This document shows positions 45,688-56,102 of a stretch of 64,000 nucleotides of DNA, in pieces. The position numbers and the translations under genes were made by a program. Location: NCBI GenBank assembly GCA_030613785.1, contig JAUWLF010000011.1:1-64000 (forward strand). Direction: 5' to 3'. Positions within the stretch are counted from its first letter, which is position 1; every line of letters starts with the position of its first letter. Under the pieces are notes generated by a model. The model saw nothing but the letters and a program-made list of their open reading frames with translations, was not told the DNA's origin and ran no database searches. Origin of the DNA: Chloroflexota bacterium (GTDB lineage: Bacteria; Chloroflexota; Anaerolineae; UBA7937; B3-Chlor).

Positions 45688-47661
45688 ATGACTGAATACT
45701 TCCGCATCGAAGGCTTGCACACCATCGACTACGACCTCGGAGCGACGCCGACAGGCCGCTACCGCCTCACGGTCAACCGCCCGCCCACCGGACTGAGCAA
45801 ACCCTTGACCAGGCAGGAAGTTCTGATGAACCTGGCACGGCTACCTCAAGGCGTCCGGGGCCACGCGCTGAATCGCGGCATGTCCGTTGTTACCATCACT
45901 ATGAACATCCAGGGCAGTACCGACGCCGACATGGAGGACGCCGAGCACGACCTGAACGAGACCCTGGTGGACGCCGCACTGTACATCGAGACACAGGGCG
46001 CCAGGGGAACGCGGCCGGTCTTGCGCGTCAAAGCCGATGGCGCGGTGATGAACAGCTACAAGACCATCTACCACGGCATCCTGAACGAAGCGTCTGGACG
46101 GGACACTCTCGGAGCCAAGATCAAGGAGCACCTCCATAGCAACCTGATCTTGACGCTGTACTGCGAACCGCATTGGCGGCCCGAGACGGCGATCACGTTG
46201 GGGCCGAACGAGATATACTGCCCGTCCTTCGAGGAGGATGGCGACGACAACGGGCGGGCCGACGACTGGGCGACCATCAATGTGCCGACCTTGACGATAG
46301 AAGATACCATCGTCTTGCATGGATGCCACAGCCAAAAGGTGGTCACACGGAACCTGATCGGAGACGGAATTCAGAGCACTATCGCCGTAGCCCCAGGGGG
46401 TGTGACAAGTGCAGTCTGCTATGCCTGGATTGCCCGGCCCGCCGCGCCACCGTCCGACATCATTGTGGAACTCTATGACTCCACAGCCCCCGCGGTCAGG
46501 GGATCGGCCTTATATGATACGGGGGGATGGGATGAGGCAGAGGCCAAGGACGGCGTTACTACATTCTACCGCATCGAGGTTCCTGTGGCTGCTGGGATAG
46601 TACCCGGCAACAACCACAGGATGCGGATTCGCAATACGCAAGACACAGCGACCACCTTCTACGTGGACAAGTGCTACTGGAAGTGGGACACGGTGGTCAT
46701 CCCCGACGAATGGTGCGACCACTGGCTGATCTACAACCACTACGACACCGATGAAGGGCACCAGAACTACTACGACGTCGACGGCCTGAAGGGCGATGTG
46801 GATGCGCGGCTGCTGATGCGGACAGAGTTTGAGAAAATTGCCGATGAAGATTATGCCCGCCACCTAACTGTAGCTCGCAGAACAAGATTGCCCTGTTCCT
46901 ATGGCCACTGGCTCGAAGGCGAGAACCACGGTGCCAATCTGCAATGGGCAATCTTAGGTGGACTGGCAAGATGTTCCGCTGGCGACTGCGTATCTAATGC
47001 TGTCAATGTTACTGGCTGGATCAGATATAGTTTGGGCCTCGCCGCCCCAAGAGATATAGTCCGGTGGCTTGGCAAACATGATCTCTTTGTCGTGGTCTAT
47101 ACGGACGATCCAGTCAATACGCAATACCGTATAAGCTGGCGCTGGGGCACCTTCGGGCCGCAGGTAGATGGGTCGTGGACCAAGCAGACGGCAACGAGCA
47201 AATGGCAGCTACTTCGTCTCGGTTCAATTGATTGGGATGTGTTCTTTAGGACGCCTATCCTGCCCCAATATGTCAACCTGGAAATTCATTATGAGAAAGA
47301 TGCCGCCGATACCGTTCGCCTTGACTGTATTTGGCTCGTTCCAAAAGATGAACCACAAATGAGATTAGAGGTTTTGACTGGCGGCTGGGTTATCATTTCC
47401 AATCTATGGGCTGTTGGGCGTGATGAGGATTTCGATTACATTGGCCGCGAGGACCCGGCATGGTGGCGCCACAGACTGGTCAGGCACGGCGAGGCTATGG
47501 GGTTGTGCCCCAGAAAAGAAAATAGGCTCTACTTTGTTTGTGAAACGCTCGACTCTCCAGATGACATCTACGAAGCGCACCGCATCGCCGGCCCCGCCAA
47601 CGCTCTAGAGATGGTTGTCAATATCGACTACCTCCCGCAATACATCTCGCCCTTGGAATGA
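45688..47661 (+). CDS. Tail protein (distal tail-like)
   Basis: Downstream of the tape measure; 657 aa, beta-rich. Confidence 0.6.
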   Translation: MTEYFRIEGLHTIDYDLGATPTGRYRLTVNRPPTGLSKPLTRQEVLMNLARLPQGVRGHALNRGMSVVTITMNIQGSTDADMEDAEHDLNETLVDAALYIETQGARGTRPVLRVKADGAVMNSYKTIYHGILNEASGRDTLGAKIKEHLHSNLILTLYCEPHWRPETAITLGPNEIYCPSFEEDGDDNGRADDWATINVPTLTIEDTIVLHGCHSQKVVTRNLIGDGIQSTIAVAPGGVTSAVCYAWIARPAAPPSDIIVELYDSTAPAVRGSALYDTGGWDEAEAKDGVTTFYRIEVPVAAGIVPGNNHRMRIRNTQDTATTFYVDKCYWKWDTVVIPDEWCDHWLIYNHYDTDEGHQNYYDVDGLKGDVDARLLMRTEFEKIADEDYARHLTVARRTRLPCSYGHWLEGENHGANLQWAILGGLARCSAGDCVSNAVNVTGWIRYSLGLAAPRDIVRWLGKHDLFVVVYTDDPVNTQYRISWRWGTFGPQVDGSWTKQTATSKWQLLRLGSIDWDVFFRTPILPQYVNLEIHYEKDAADTVRLDCIWLVPKDEPQMRLEVLTGGWVIISNLWAVGRDEDFDYIGREDPAWWRHRLVRHGEAMGLCPRKENRLYFVCETLDSPDDIYEAHRIAGPANALEMVVNIDYLPQYISPLE

Positions 47662-49880
47662 GCATGATTCCTTTGAACCTAGAGATCTACGATACGTACG
47701 GGCTGCAATACCTACCAGCCTTCCGCAACCTCCGCTTCGCCAAGTCCTGGCAAGGCGGCGAAGATCTCTGGCTCTCCTTCGACCTGGACCGTGACATCCG
47801 CATCGACTACCGCGACATAGCGTATGGCAACGACGTGATCCTGCGAAGGGGCCTCACCGCCATCTGGGCGGGCGAGATGCGCCAGATCGACCAGCAAGAG
47901 GAGTCGATCACCATCAACTGCCTGGGGCGGTGGGTGTATGCGGATGACATCAATCATGGTGATCAGCAAAGGGTATGGTGCGAGTCCAGATACAAGATTT
48001 GGAGGGAAATGAGCGCTGATCGCTTCGGGTTCAACTTTGCCCCACAGAAATTCTATCTACAGAACGATAACCAGCTATTCATGGCACCACGGAAGGGCGA
48101 GACGTTTCAGATTGTAGGGGATTTGGGTTATGGGGGGCTATATGTGCTGACCGGTACCCCGGGTGGTCCATACTTTGACCCCTACGTGCGGATTTCCTTT
48201 GACTACGACGTAGTGCTTCCGAGCGATTGGCGGCTTATGATGTACGCTGCTGGAAGTGGCGGGTTCGCGACTGAGTGGGAGGTCATAGGGGGAGGGGCAT
48301 CATCCGGTGTCAAGGATTTTACCTTTACGAATCCCGCCGTGAGGATGGACTTTAGGCTCTGGAAACAGACAGGGCCTTCGACTTATGCGGGCGAGACTGG
48401 AGTCGACTGTTACGGCAAAATCACCAACCTCCGTCTCTGGGGCCAACCCACCGAAAGCCCCTGCATGATCCACGTCACCGAAGACATCATAGATACGATA
48501 GAAGCAGGCACGCCGATAGACGCCAGCCACGACCTGGTGCAGGAGCAATTATTCGTGAGGGACACCTTCACCGACAACAACGGCGTGCTATTGGCGAATC
48601 ACCAGCCCGACGTGGACAAGCTGAGGGGTGGGTGGGCGATAGACGTGGGCGGCTACAACATCCAAGCGAACGAAGCCAACAATACAGCGCAGCCTGCAAG
48701 GGCGGTGGTGAACACTGGTGAATCCGATGGGGTGGTCTGCCTGGATCCAGAGACGCCAGCCGCAGGGAACTATGGCGTGGGGATCGTATTCCGCTGGGTG
48801 GACACAAACAACTATTGGCTCTGGGTTCTAAGGCAGACTGGCGACATACGGTTGCGGAAAGTCGTAGCTGGAGTGCCCACCAACTTTGACACCGCGATTG
48901 GCGTTGAACTAGCATTTACCTATCACCTCATGGTCAAGCTAAGAGGCGATCTGATCGAGGGATACGTGGGCGGCATTCTGCGCTATTCTAGGAACGATAC
49001 TGACCACCAGACAGCCACCAGCCACGGCATAAGTGAGAGTTCGCAGAATAACGTCCGAGTAGACAACTTCGAGATGTACAAGGCCCTCCCCATCTGGCCG
49101 ATGTTCTACGAAGACGGCGAATCCTGCTATGCGGCCATGAAAGACGTGGCCAGCTTCGGAGACTGGAACCACAAGGCCATCGGCTGGGGCGTGGAGGCTG
49201 GCGGTGATAGGCTGTACCTCCGAGAAGCCGATAGGGAGACCGTGCGCTACGTCATCCCCCGCGAATACGTTGCCCGAATGAGCGTGCGTGGCAACACCCA
49301 TAGGGAGTATCTGAGCGAGGCCTGGGCGCGGTATACGGACGAGGAGGGCATCAAGCGGTGGACTGAGAAATACTACGTCCACGTCACCAACGACGGGCTG
49401 GTAGTCAACACCACCGCCACCGGCGATGACCTGGCCAGCGTAGTCTATGGAGTGATGAAGGATAAAGCGGTAGACTTCGGACGGGTGGATGCCGAGCTTG
49501 CTGTGGAGTACCTGATTCAGCACTTGCAGGAGCGCGGTCATCCGCAAACCAAGGCGACCTACGATGTCTATGGCCCGGTGCAGGATCTCCACCGAGGCGG
49601 CGCGTGGATTGATCCCGTGGAGCTGGAGATGGGCTACCTGGTGCAGATGCCCTTCTTCCGAGCCACAGAAGCGGAGGGCGTGGCAGGGAGCGACCTGAGA
49701 GACGCTGACACCACGTTCCTGCTGGTGGGCATGGAGCACGACCACGAGCGCGGCATTACGCGCTTGATACCGGAGGGAGCCACTGAGGACCTAGCGCGGA
49801 TCATCGCCTATGCGAGGGCGTTCCAGTACGAACAGGATCGGGAGCACATCAGCAAGAGGAGCAAGGTGTTGGGGGGCTAG
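47658..49880 (+). CDS. Tail/baseplate protein
   Basis: 740 aa, ATGA overlap; beta-sandwich region FTDNNGVLLANHQPDVDKLRGGWAIDVGGYNIQANEANNTAQPARAVVNTGESDGVV. Confidence 0.6.
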   Translation: MSMIPLNLEIYDTYGLQYLPAFRNLRFAKSWQGGEDLWLSFDLDRDIRIDYRDIAYGNDVILRRGLTAIWAGEMRQIDQQEESITINCLGRWVYADDINHGDQQRVWCESRYKIWREMSADRFGFNFAPQKFYLQNDNQLFMAPRKGETFQIVGDLGYGGLYVLTGTPGGPYFDPYVRISFDYDVVLPSDWRLMMYAAGSGGFATEWEVIGGGASSGVKDFTFTNPAVRMDFRLWKQTGPSTYAGETGVDCYGKITNLRLWGQPTESPCMIHVTEDIIDTIEAGTPIDASHDLVQEQLFVRDTFTDNNGVLLANHQPDVDKLRGGWAIDVGGYNIQANEANNTAQPARAVVNTGESDGVVCLDPETPAAGNYGVGIVFRWVDTNNYWLWVLRQTGDIRLRKVVAGVPTNFDTAIGVELAFTYHLMVKLRGDLIEGYVGGILRYSRNDTDHQTATSHGISESSQNNVRVDNFEMYKALPIWPMFYEDGESCYAAMKDVASFGDWNHKAIGWGVEAGGDRLYLREADRETVRYVIPREYVARMSVRGNTHREYLSEAWARYTDEEGIKRWTEKYYVHVTNDGLVVNTTATGDDLASVVYGVMKDKAVDFGRVDAELAVEYLIQHLQERGHPQTKATYDVYGPVQDLHRGGAWIDPVELEMGYLVQMPFFRATEAEGVAGSDLRDADTTFLLVGMEHDHERGITRLIPEGATEDLARIIAYARAFQYEQDREHISKRSKVLGG

Positions 49881-50111
49881 ATGGCAAAGCCAGTGTCTAA
49901 CAGACAGATCTGGAAAGAGATAGAGCGCCTGGCAGACGAGCAGCACGAAGCAAACGGCAGGCAACGGGATCTAACCAAGGAGTTGTTCACCATCAAGACA
50001 CGACAAGAGGAGTGCCCCATCTGGAGAGGAGGGCGGTTGAACGATCCGCGCGTGATGCTGGCAATCCTTGGGGGGATGCTTGCGGTCTTCGAGATCATAC
50101 ACCGGCTGTAG
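49881..50111 (+). CDS. Small phage protein, C-terminal TM segment
   Basis: MAKPVSNRQIWKEIERLADEQHEANGRQRDLTKELF...VMLAILGGMLAVFEIIHRL. Confidence 0.55.
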   Translation: MAKPVSNRQIWKEIERLADEQHEANGRQRDLTKELFTIKTRQEECPIWRGGRLNDPRVMLAILGGMLAVFEIIHRL

Positions 50112-50121
50112 GAGGAAGGGC

Positions 50122-52329
50122 ATGAGACCGGGTCTACATCTGTCTAACGGAACCCCAATCACACCAGCCGACGAGGACATCATCAGACGCTGGGCCCCCC
50201 TGAGTGCTCTGCTGGCGATGAACAACATCGTCGAAGACAACGCCGAGATCGAGAAGCTGGTCACGCTGTGGGACATAGCAGGCCAGCCGCTACTCGTTCT
50301 ACGCAAGTATTTCGAGCCTTCATGCGGGCCAAAGCCTAACTGGTGGAGCATCCACGCCGTGGAGAGCATCGCCATGGCTAGGCGGTGCATGGAACGTGGG
50401 ATCCCCGCGGGGAAGATCGCGCTGAAGCCGTTCAACGAACCCAACATGCCACACTGGGCACAATGGGAGGGGTTCGGAGACCAGCCAGCGGACATCGAGC
50501 TCTACAATCTGGCACTGAAGACCTTCATCCAAGTCGCCAAGGATCAGGAGCCGGATGTCCTCATCGGGGGTCCTCACCTGACAGTCGGAAATTACGACAT
50601 CAGGTTCCCGAATAATCCCGAAGGCCGGTACTACTACGGCCCCAACTCTCTATGCCAAGAAGCGCTCGACATGCTGGACCTGCATTTCGTTCATTGCTAC
50701 GGTTTCAGGCGAGGTCAGTACGCCGATCGGGCCCATGGCCTGCGCTTCTTGGAATACGAGAAATACTTCTCTGGCAAGGACATTTACATCGTCGAAGGAT
50801 GCTACGGCATCCAGTGGGAGAACGGCAATGCCATCGACCCCACGCATAACAACGTGCGTGGTGAGGACACGGTTGCCTATCTGCGATTGCTCGAGCAGTA
50901 CCCCCAGGTGAAAGGGATCACGCTGTGGATCGGGGGAGATAGGGGATGGCAGGATCACCGGCACAGCGACGGCTGGGATGAGAGCACACACAGGCCAGTG
51001 GTCCACTTCGTGGGCGACTACGTTGCTGGGGAGCCAGATCCCGAACCGGAGCCACCCGACCCAGAGCCTGAGCCACCGGAGCCGGGAGAGATTCCAGAGC
51101 TGGAGCTACACACATGGGACGGCCGGCTCCTCTATGGGCAACATGCTCACAGCTACATCGAGCAAGAGTATGGATCGGCGATTGTGAGATTCCCGGGATC
51201 CATCTATCCAGGGCCGACAGAGGGCGACCCGATCATGCGCATCGTCCGCATCGATGAGATGGAAGGGCCGAATGTCGTCAAGTGTCGCACCAAGGATGGT
51301 GGCATTGCCACCTTCGCCTTCAGATGGGATGGCGGACCAGAGCTCTTCCCGGGTGAATGGTATCCGCGAGGTGACAAGCGCACAGGCGCCGAGGTGGACT
51401 TTGTTCTGGGCCCCGACAGTATCGCCTTCCCTCCCAACGGTGGAGGCCATGCCTTGTGGGTCCTGGACCAGCCCTCGGACCTGGCTGATCGATGGGGCTG
51501 GAAACCGATGACCCCTCATCGGAGCTTGTACGTCACCTTCGATTCGATACCGTACAAGGAGGACGCCATGCCACCAGAGGTAGACTATCCAGGGGCAATC
51601 TGGAAGGGACCGGCTGCGCCAGGCAACTTCCAGACAGGCAGATTGGGCGTCATTCGCTTCATAGTCCTGCATGGGACGGGCAAAGGGCAGAATGTCCCTT
51701 GCGACGCTCCGCTCGCTCAGTACGCCGTCAATTGGTTCAAGGACCCTGCCTCGGAGGTTAGTGCTCATTACGTGGTGACTAGGCAAGGAGAGGTGTGGCA
51801 GGTTGTGCGGGAAGTAGACACTGCTTATCATGCTGGCAAGGGTACTGGATACAATAGGCCGTCCATCGGCATCGAGGGGGAGCAGTGTGGGCTTGAAACT
51901 GATCCTTGGACAGAACCACTGGTTGAGAAACTCATCGAGATGCTGAAGCACCTGGTGAACAAGTACAACATTGCACAAGAGAACATTCTCCGGCACAGCG
52001 ATATTGTTGCGACCGATTGCCCTGTGAACTTGCCGCTCGAAGAGATACTAGAGGAGGTATTCGGACCGATGCCAGACGAACCGTCAGTCCATGAAATCCT
52101 GACCCTCGTGTACGGTCCAGCTTGGACCGATCAGTGGGCCGGTATGGTCATAGCCAGGGAGCAGAGCCAATTCTTTCCGTACTTCTTCCCTGATCAGTTC
52201 CAAGGTCATGGAATGATCGGGGCCACGAGGCTTGATTGGCAATTGATGCCAGATATGCTGATCTACTGGTTGAATCAGAACTGGCAGGATTCCAGGGTGA
52301 TGAGGTGGCCCCCACAGGTGGGGCAATAG
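50122..52329 (+). CDS. Modular lysin: N-terminal glycosidase-like domain, Pro/Glu linker, C-terminal N-acetylmuramoyl-L-alanine amidase
   Basis: LKPFNEPNMPHWAQWEGF...; PEPEPPDPEPEPPEPG; RFIVLHGTGKGQNVPCDAPLAQYAVNWFKDPASEVSAHYVVTRQGEVWQVVREVDTAYHAGK...ILRHSDIVATDCP. Confidence 0.88.
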   Translation: MRPGLHLSNGTPITPADEDIIRRWAPLSALLAMNNIVEDNAEIEKLVTLWDIAGQPLLVLRKYFEPSCGPKPNWWSIHAVESIAMARRCMERGIPAGKIALKPFNEPNMPHWAQWEGFGDQPADIELYNLALKTFIQVAKDQEPDVLIGGPHLTVGNYDIRFPNNPEGRYYYGPNSLCQEALDMLDLHFVHCYGFRRGQYADRAHGLRFLEYEKYFSGKDIYIVEGCYGIQWENGNAIDPTHNNVRGEDTVAYLRLLEQYPQVKGITLWIGGDRGWQDHRHSDGWDESTHRPVVHFVGDYVAGEPDPEPEPPDPEPEPPEPGEIPELELHTWDGRLLYGQHAHSYIEQEYGSAIVRFPGSIYPGPTEGDPIMRIVRIDEMEGPNVVKCRTKDGGIATFAFRWDGGPELFPGEWYPRGDKRTGAEVDFVLGPDSIAFPPNGGGHALWVLDQPSDLADRWGWKPMTPHRSLYVTFDSIPYKEDAMPPEVDYPGAIWKGPAAPGNFQTGRLGVIRFIVLHGTGKGQNVPCDAPLAQYAVNWFKDPASEVSAHYVVTRQGEVWQVVREVDTAYHAGKGTGYNRPSIGIEGEQCGLETDPWTEPLVEKLIEMLKHLVNKYNIAQENILRHSDIVATDCPVNLPLEEILEEVFGPMPDEPSVHEILTLVYGPAWTDQWAGMVIAREQSQFFPYFFPDQFQGHGMIGATRLDWQLMPDMLIYWLNQNWQDSRVMRWPPQVGQ

Positions 52330-52445
52330 AGGCCCGGCTGGTGACCGACTGGATGTGCTTTGACCAGGCGCAGGAGTGGCAATGGTTGCTCCGGGCCAGT
52401 GATCCAGAGCTCGTGTTGGTGATGGAGTCGAAGGAGGAAGAGTAG
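52305..52445 (+). CDS. Possible small ORF between lysin and holin
   Basis: GTG start; VAPTGGAIEARLVTDWMCFDQAQEWQWLLRASDPELVLVMESKEEE. Confidence 0.3.
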   Translation: MAPTGGAIEARLVTDWMCFDQAQEWQWLLRASDPELVLVMESKEEE

Positions 52446-52475
52446 GGAGTGGCAATAGAGGATAGGAGGTGACAG

Positions 52476-52880
52476 ATGCTGACAAGATTGAGTGGCTGGA
52501 TGCCTAGAGCGGTGGTGTTGATATTCCTGGTCCTGGCAGCCCTGTTGGTGATGGGCTTCCAGGCGGTGGAGCCACCCGCTACGCTGTGCGAAGCGCTGGC
52601 GCTGCTGGGGACGGTGGCTCTCATCAACATGCTGGTAGGGGCGTTCGTTGCAGCCTTGGTAGAATACTGGCCGGCATGGGAGGGGTTGCCGCCGAAGTGG
52701 AAGCGTCCCATTATCTTCGTCTTCTGCCTGGTGGTACCTTTGATCTCATTGCTGGCAAGATACGCTCTGTGCGGCGCTGTTCTAAACCAGGACACAGCAT
52801 ACGTTGCATTTGTGGCTGGTCTGGCAGCGTTCACGGGAAGCCAGTTCGCGCACATCAAGAAACTACCGAGCAGATACTAA
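52476..52880 (+). CDS. Holin-like multi-TM protein
   Basis: AGGAGGTGA SD; several TM segments (AVVLIFLVLAALLVMGF, LLGTVALINMLVGAFVAALV, IIFVFCLVVPLISLLARYAL); next to the lysin. Confidence 0.6.
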   Translation: MLTRLSGWMPRAVVLIFLVLAALLVMGFQAVEPPATLCEALALLGTVALINMLVGAFVAALVEYWPAWEGLPPKWKRPIIFVFCLVVPLISLLARYALCGAVLNQDTAYVAFVAGLAAFTGSQFAHIKKLPSRY

Positions 52881-52938
52881 ACCTGCCCCAAGTCGGGTAG
52901 GCTCTTCCTCCGCCAGATCCCCTGGGTGGAGCCGCCTG

Positions 52939-52947
52939 GGGGGTTTG
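52939..52947. repeat. Candidate attR core GGGGGTTTG
   Basis: Matches 13730-13738; lies just after the last phage gene. Confidence 0.5.
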
Positions 52948-53204
52948 GTTATTGGGATACTTGGATGGAGGCAAAGGCACCTTAGCGATGAGTGGGGCCC
53001 GCTGGGAGGTGAATTGGGGAGGTGGGAAGGCAGCGGATGACAGGAGGCCAGGGCTTGCTGGTAGGTGGACATCGCGGTTTCTCTCTGTGGCTATTCTATA
53101 GCAGCTAGCGCCAAAAGCAAGTCGCGATATGGTTTGCCGAACACTCCTTACAGTGGCTATACTATGAGGGCTTTGGCAACCTGTCGCTTTGATGCTGCCA
53201 CCGC

Positions 53205-55877
53205 ATGTGCTCGTCGATTGGCTCTGGGTCGCAGTCAAGTCACGAAGAGGAGTACCCAGGTTTGGGCAACCGCATCTGTTGGAGACGCGATATCGCCGTC
53301 CTAGGCTTGTATCTCTTGGTGGCCGTGATCCTCACCTACCCTCTCGCGCTCTACTTCACTACTCATGTGCCCGGCGATGGAAGCGATGATCCAGCGTTGG
53401 TGTGGAATCTGTGGTGGCTCAAGCACGCCCTGCTCGATCTGAGAACCAACCCTCTCATCTGCGACTACATGTTCTATCCCATCGGTATTGATCTGACCTT
53501 CTACACTCTGACTATACTCAATGGGTTGACCTCAATGCCCCTGCAAGCGACAATGGGGGTGGTACCCACCAACAACGTGATCCTGCTCGCCACTTTCGTA
53601 CTGTCTGCGTACGGTGCTTATCTGCTGGTCAAATACCTTCTGCCGAGGGGGGCGCACTCCTTCATCCCCTTCACCGCTGGGCTGATCTTCGCCTTCTCGT
53701 CGAACAGGTTCATCTATGCCTCCCTCGGCCAGTTCAACATCATCAGCACGCAATGGATACCATTCTATGTTCTCTTCTTGGTGAAGACCCGGCGACGAGC
53801 GCACGGCATGCGCTATCCCCTCTTGGCCGCGCTTTTCCTCGTGTTGAATGGCTACACCGAGTTCACCTACGCCTCTTTCCTCATCATTCTCACCTTCATC
53901 TATCTCCTGTATTGGCTGGCGATTGACGGGCCGCGGGAGAGTCTACCCTTCCTCAGGAGCCTGGGGCTTATCGCGATCGTCTTTCTCTTGGGCATGTCTC
54001 CCATTCTGTACCGCATGGTGAGGGTGATGGCGGTGGAGGGAGATTTCCTGGTCGAGGGTTTGGGCTTCGCCAACGTCTTCTCGGCGGATCTCCTGGGCTT
54101 CTTTGTGCCCAGCCATCTTCATCCTTTGGCAGATCTGTGGCGCAAGTCGTTCCATTTCTCATATCTCAACTTCGTCTTCATCGGCTACACTGTACTTGCT
54201 CTGGCCGCTTACGGTTCCTGGAAGCACTTCGAAGATCGCACGGTGCGGTTCTGGGTTCTGGCGGCGGTGGTCTTCGGGTTCATCGCCTTGGGTCCCACAC
54301 TGCGCGTCAATGGCAGGGAGTTCGGCCTGCCATTGCCCTTCGACCTCTTACAAGCGCTGCCCTTCTTCAAGGGCAATCGATATCCCAGTCGCTACAGCGT
54401 CATGCTCGCGCTCTGTTGGGCAGTCCTGGCCAGCTATGGCTTGCATCACCTCACACGTTCGTGGAGAGGGAAGACACGCACGTGGGGTGTGCTCGCTGTC
54501 ATCGCTCTGCTGATCGTGTTCGAGCATCTTTCTATCCCTTTGCCTGTTTCAGACATGAGAGTGCCGCAGGTATACCAGGCCATCGCCTCTGAGCAAGAGG
54601 ATTTCACCGTCCTGGAGATCCCTCTGGCCTGGAGGAACGGGTTTCGGGTGACGGGGACGCGGGATCCGGTGATCATGTTTGAGCAGTTCTACCAGACCAC
54701 ACATCAGAAAAGGATACTGGGGGGCAACACCTCACGCAATCCAGAGTTCAAGTTCCAGTACTTCACCGAGGCTCCCGTCATCAACAGTATCATCGCTCTG
54801 GAGACGGGACACGACTTGGACGTAGAGACCTGGCAGCGGGACAAGGAACTGGCCCCCTCGGTACTCCGTCTACTAGGCGTACGGTACGTGATCTTGCACA
54901 CAGACAAGATCCCAGATTCCCTCCACGACTACGTCAGGTTCGTAATCGGTGGGGAGAGAGTCTACGACCAAGGTGGTATCGTAGCCTACAGGGTAACCCT
55001 GCCTCCGCCTGAGCAGAAGACGGTCATCGATCTGGGTGGCGATGCCGCGCGGCTCAACCTGGGAGAGGGCTGGAGCGAGAGCGGCGGCGACTACGTGTGG
55101 GCGCAGAGGCGGGAAGCGCGCCTCTTCGTCCCCTTGTCTCGCGGAAGCCAGCGGATGACGCTCCGTCTCATGTCGCCTGCCTCCGGTCAGTCGGTGGAGA
55201 TCATCCTGAACGGGCACTCTGTTACCCGCCTCGATCTCGCCACAGGCTGGCGCGAATACCAGGTGGCCCTTCCCGTGGATCATCTGCGGGCTGGCCTGAA
55301 TGAGTTGCGCTTCCGCTTCGGGCGACTCTTCCCGGTGAGCGAGATCAGAGATGGCGGCTATGTGATCGGAGAGACCGGGGTTTCCGCTCCAGTCAACATC
55401 CTGGTCAAGAGCGCCGGTGAGGAGGTGGGAGATTTCGGTCACATCTACGTAGACGGGCGGAATGTGTCTCCTGACGAGCGAGGGTACAACGTCGTGGTCT
55501 TGGACCCGGTCTCGGGGCGGGTGGAGAGCACGGGACATTTCGACACCTTTGCTGAAGAGGAGGAGTCCCGGCGCTTGGCCGATTTCATTACCGCCATTCC
55601 CGAGGGGAAGATCGTGGCTGTGGCCGTGGCGGACGAAGCTTCGCTGCACTTGACCCAAGAAGCAGTTGAGGCCTTGGCTACAATCGGGGCCAAGGGGGAC
55701 TTGCGCGATATGTTTCGGTGGGAACACGCCGTCATTGGCGTCAAGGGAGCAACTGCGGGCCAGGCGCTGGAGGAGCTTGGTCTGCTAAAACCCGTGACCG
55801 CACGAGTGGGCCAGGGCTTCACCGAGCCTGCTGCCGCTGCTGCTTTCGACTATGTCGGCTTCCAGGTCGACGACTAG
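53205..55877 (+). CDS. Multi-TM membrane protein (YfhO/glycosyltransferase-like); true start probably downstream of 53205
   Basis: IAVLGLYLLVAVILTYPLALYFTTHVPGDGSDDPALVWNLWWLKHALLDLRTNPLICDYMFYPIG. Confidence 0.75.
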   Translation: MCSSIGSGSQSSHEEEYPGLGNRICWRRDIAVLGLYLLVAVILTYPLALYFTTHVPGDGSDDPALVWNLWWLKHALLDLRTNPLICDYMFYPIGIDLTFYTLTILNGLTSMPLQATMGVVPTNNVILLATFVLSAYGAYLLVKYLLPRGAHSFIPFTAGLIFAFSSNRFIYASLGQFNIISTQWIPFYVLFLVKTRRRAHGMRYPLLAALFLVLNGYTEFTYASFLIILTFIYLLYWLAIDGPRESLPFLRSLGLIAIVFLLGMSPILYRMVRVMAVEGDFLVEGLGFANVFSADLLGFFVPSHLHPLADLWRKSFHFSYLNFVFIGYTVLALAAYGSWKHFEDRTVRFWVLAAVVFGFIALGPTLRVNGREFGLPLPFDLLQALPFFKGNRYPSRYSVMLALCWAVLASYGLHHLTRSWRGKTRTWGVLAVIALLIVFEHLSIPLPVSDMRVPQVYQAIASEQEDFTVLEIPLAWRNGFRVTGTRDPVIMFEQFYQTTHQKRILGGNTSRNPEFKFQYFTEAPVINSIIALETGHDLDVETWQRDKELAPSVLRLLGVRYVILHTDKIPDSLHDYVRFVIGGERVYDQGGIVAYRVTLPPPEQKTVIDLGGDAARLNLGEGWSESGGDYVWAQRREARLFVPLSRGSQRMTLRLMSPASGQSVEIILNGHSVTRLDLATGWREYQVALPVDHLRAGLNELRFRFGRLFPVSEIRDGGYVIGETGVSAPVNILVKSAGEEVGDFGHIYVDGRNVSPDERGYNVVVLDPVSGRVESTGHFDTFAEEEESRRLADFITAIPEGKIVAVAVADEASLHLTQEAVEALATIGAKGDLRDMFRWEHAVIGVKGATAGQALEELGLLKPVTARVGQGFTEPAAAAAFDYVGFQVDD

Positions 55878-56102
55878 CCAACACGCGTCCTTGACGGTCT
55901 TTGCTCCTTCGGCTATGATAGTGACCACCAATGTAGTGGGTGCTCTCTTAGTGCCGTGGTCTGTCGAAGAGGAGTTGGGCATGATCGGGCGCCAGTTGTC
56001 CCGCAGAATCGTGTGACAGTTGGCGTCTCTCGTTTTGGGCGAGGGATCGAGGGCAGGAGAGGGATTCCCTTTTCGTCCGGAAACCAAAAGCAAGGAGGAG
56101 AG

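Larger units (their letters stand above)
13730..52947. mobile_element. Integrated siphovirus-type prophage, ~39.2 kb
   Basis: Serine recombinase at the left end, divergent XRE repressor/Cro, replication, packaging, head, tail and lysis genes in order; flanks are ordinary chromosomal genes. Confidence 0.92.

Noticed and set aside
52880-52938. Hairpin CCTGCCC-CAAGTC-GGGTAGG after the holin-like gene as a terminator
   Set aside because: Stem includes a G-U pair and lacks a U-tract; not called.
13730-52947. Gene transfer agent or defective remnant instead of an active prophage
   Set aside because: Integrase, RDF-like, origin, terminase, full tail and lysis genes are all present and intact; activity is still untested.
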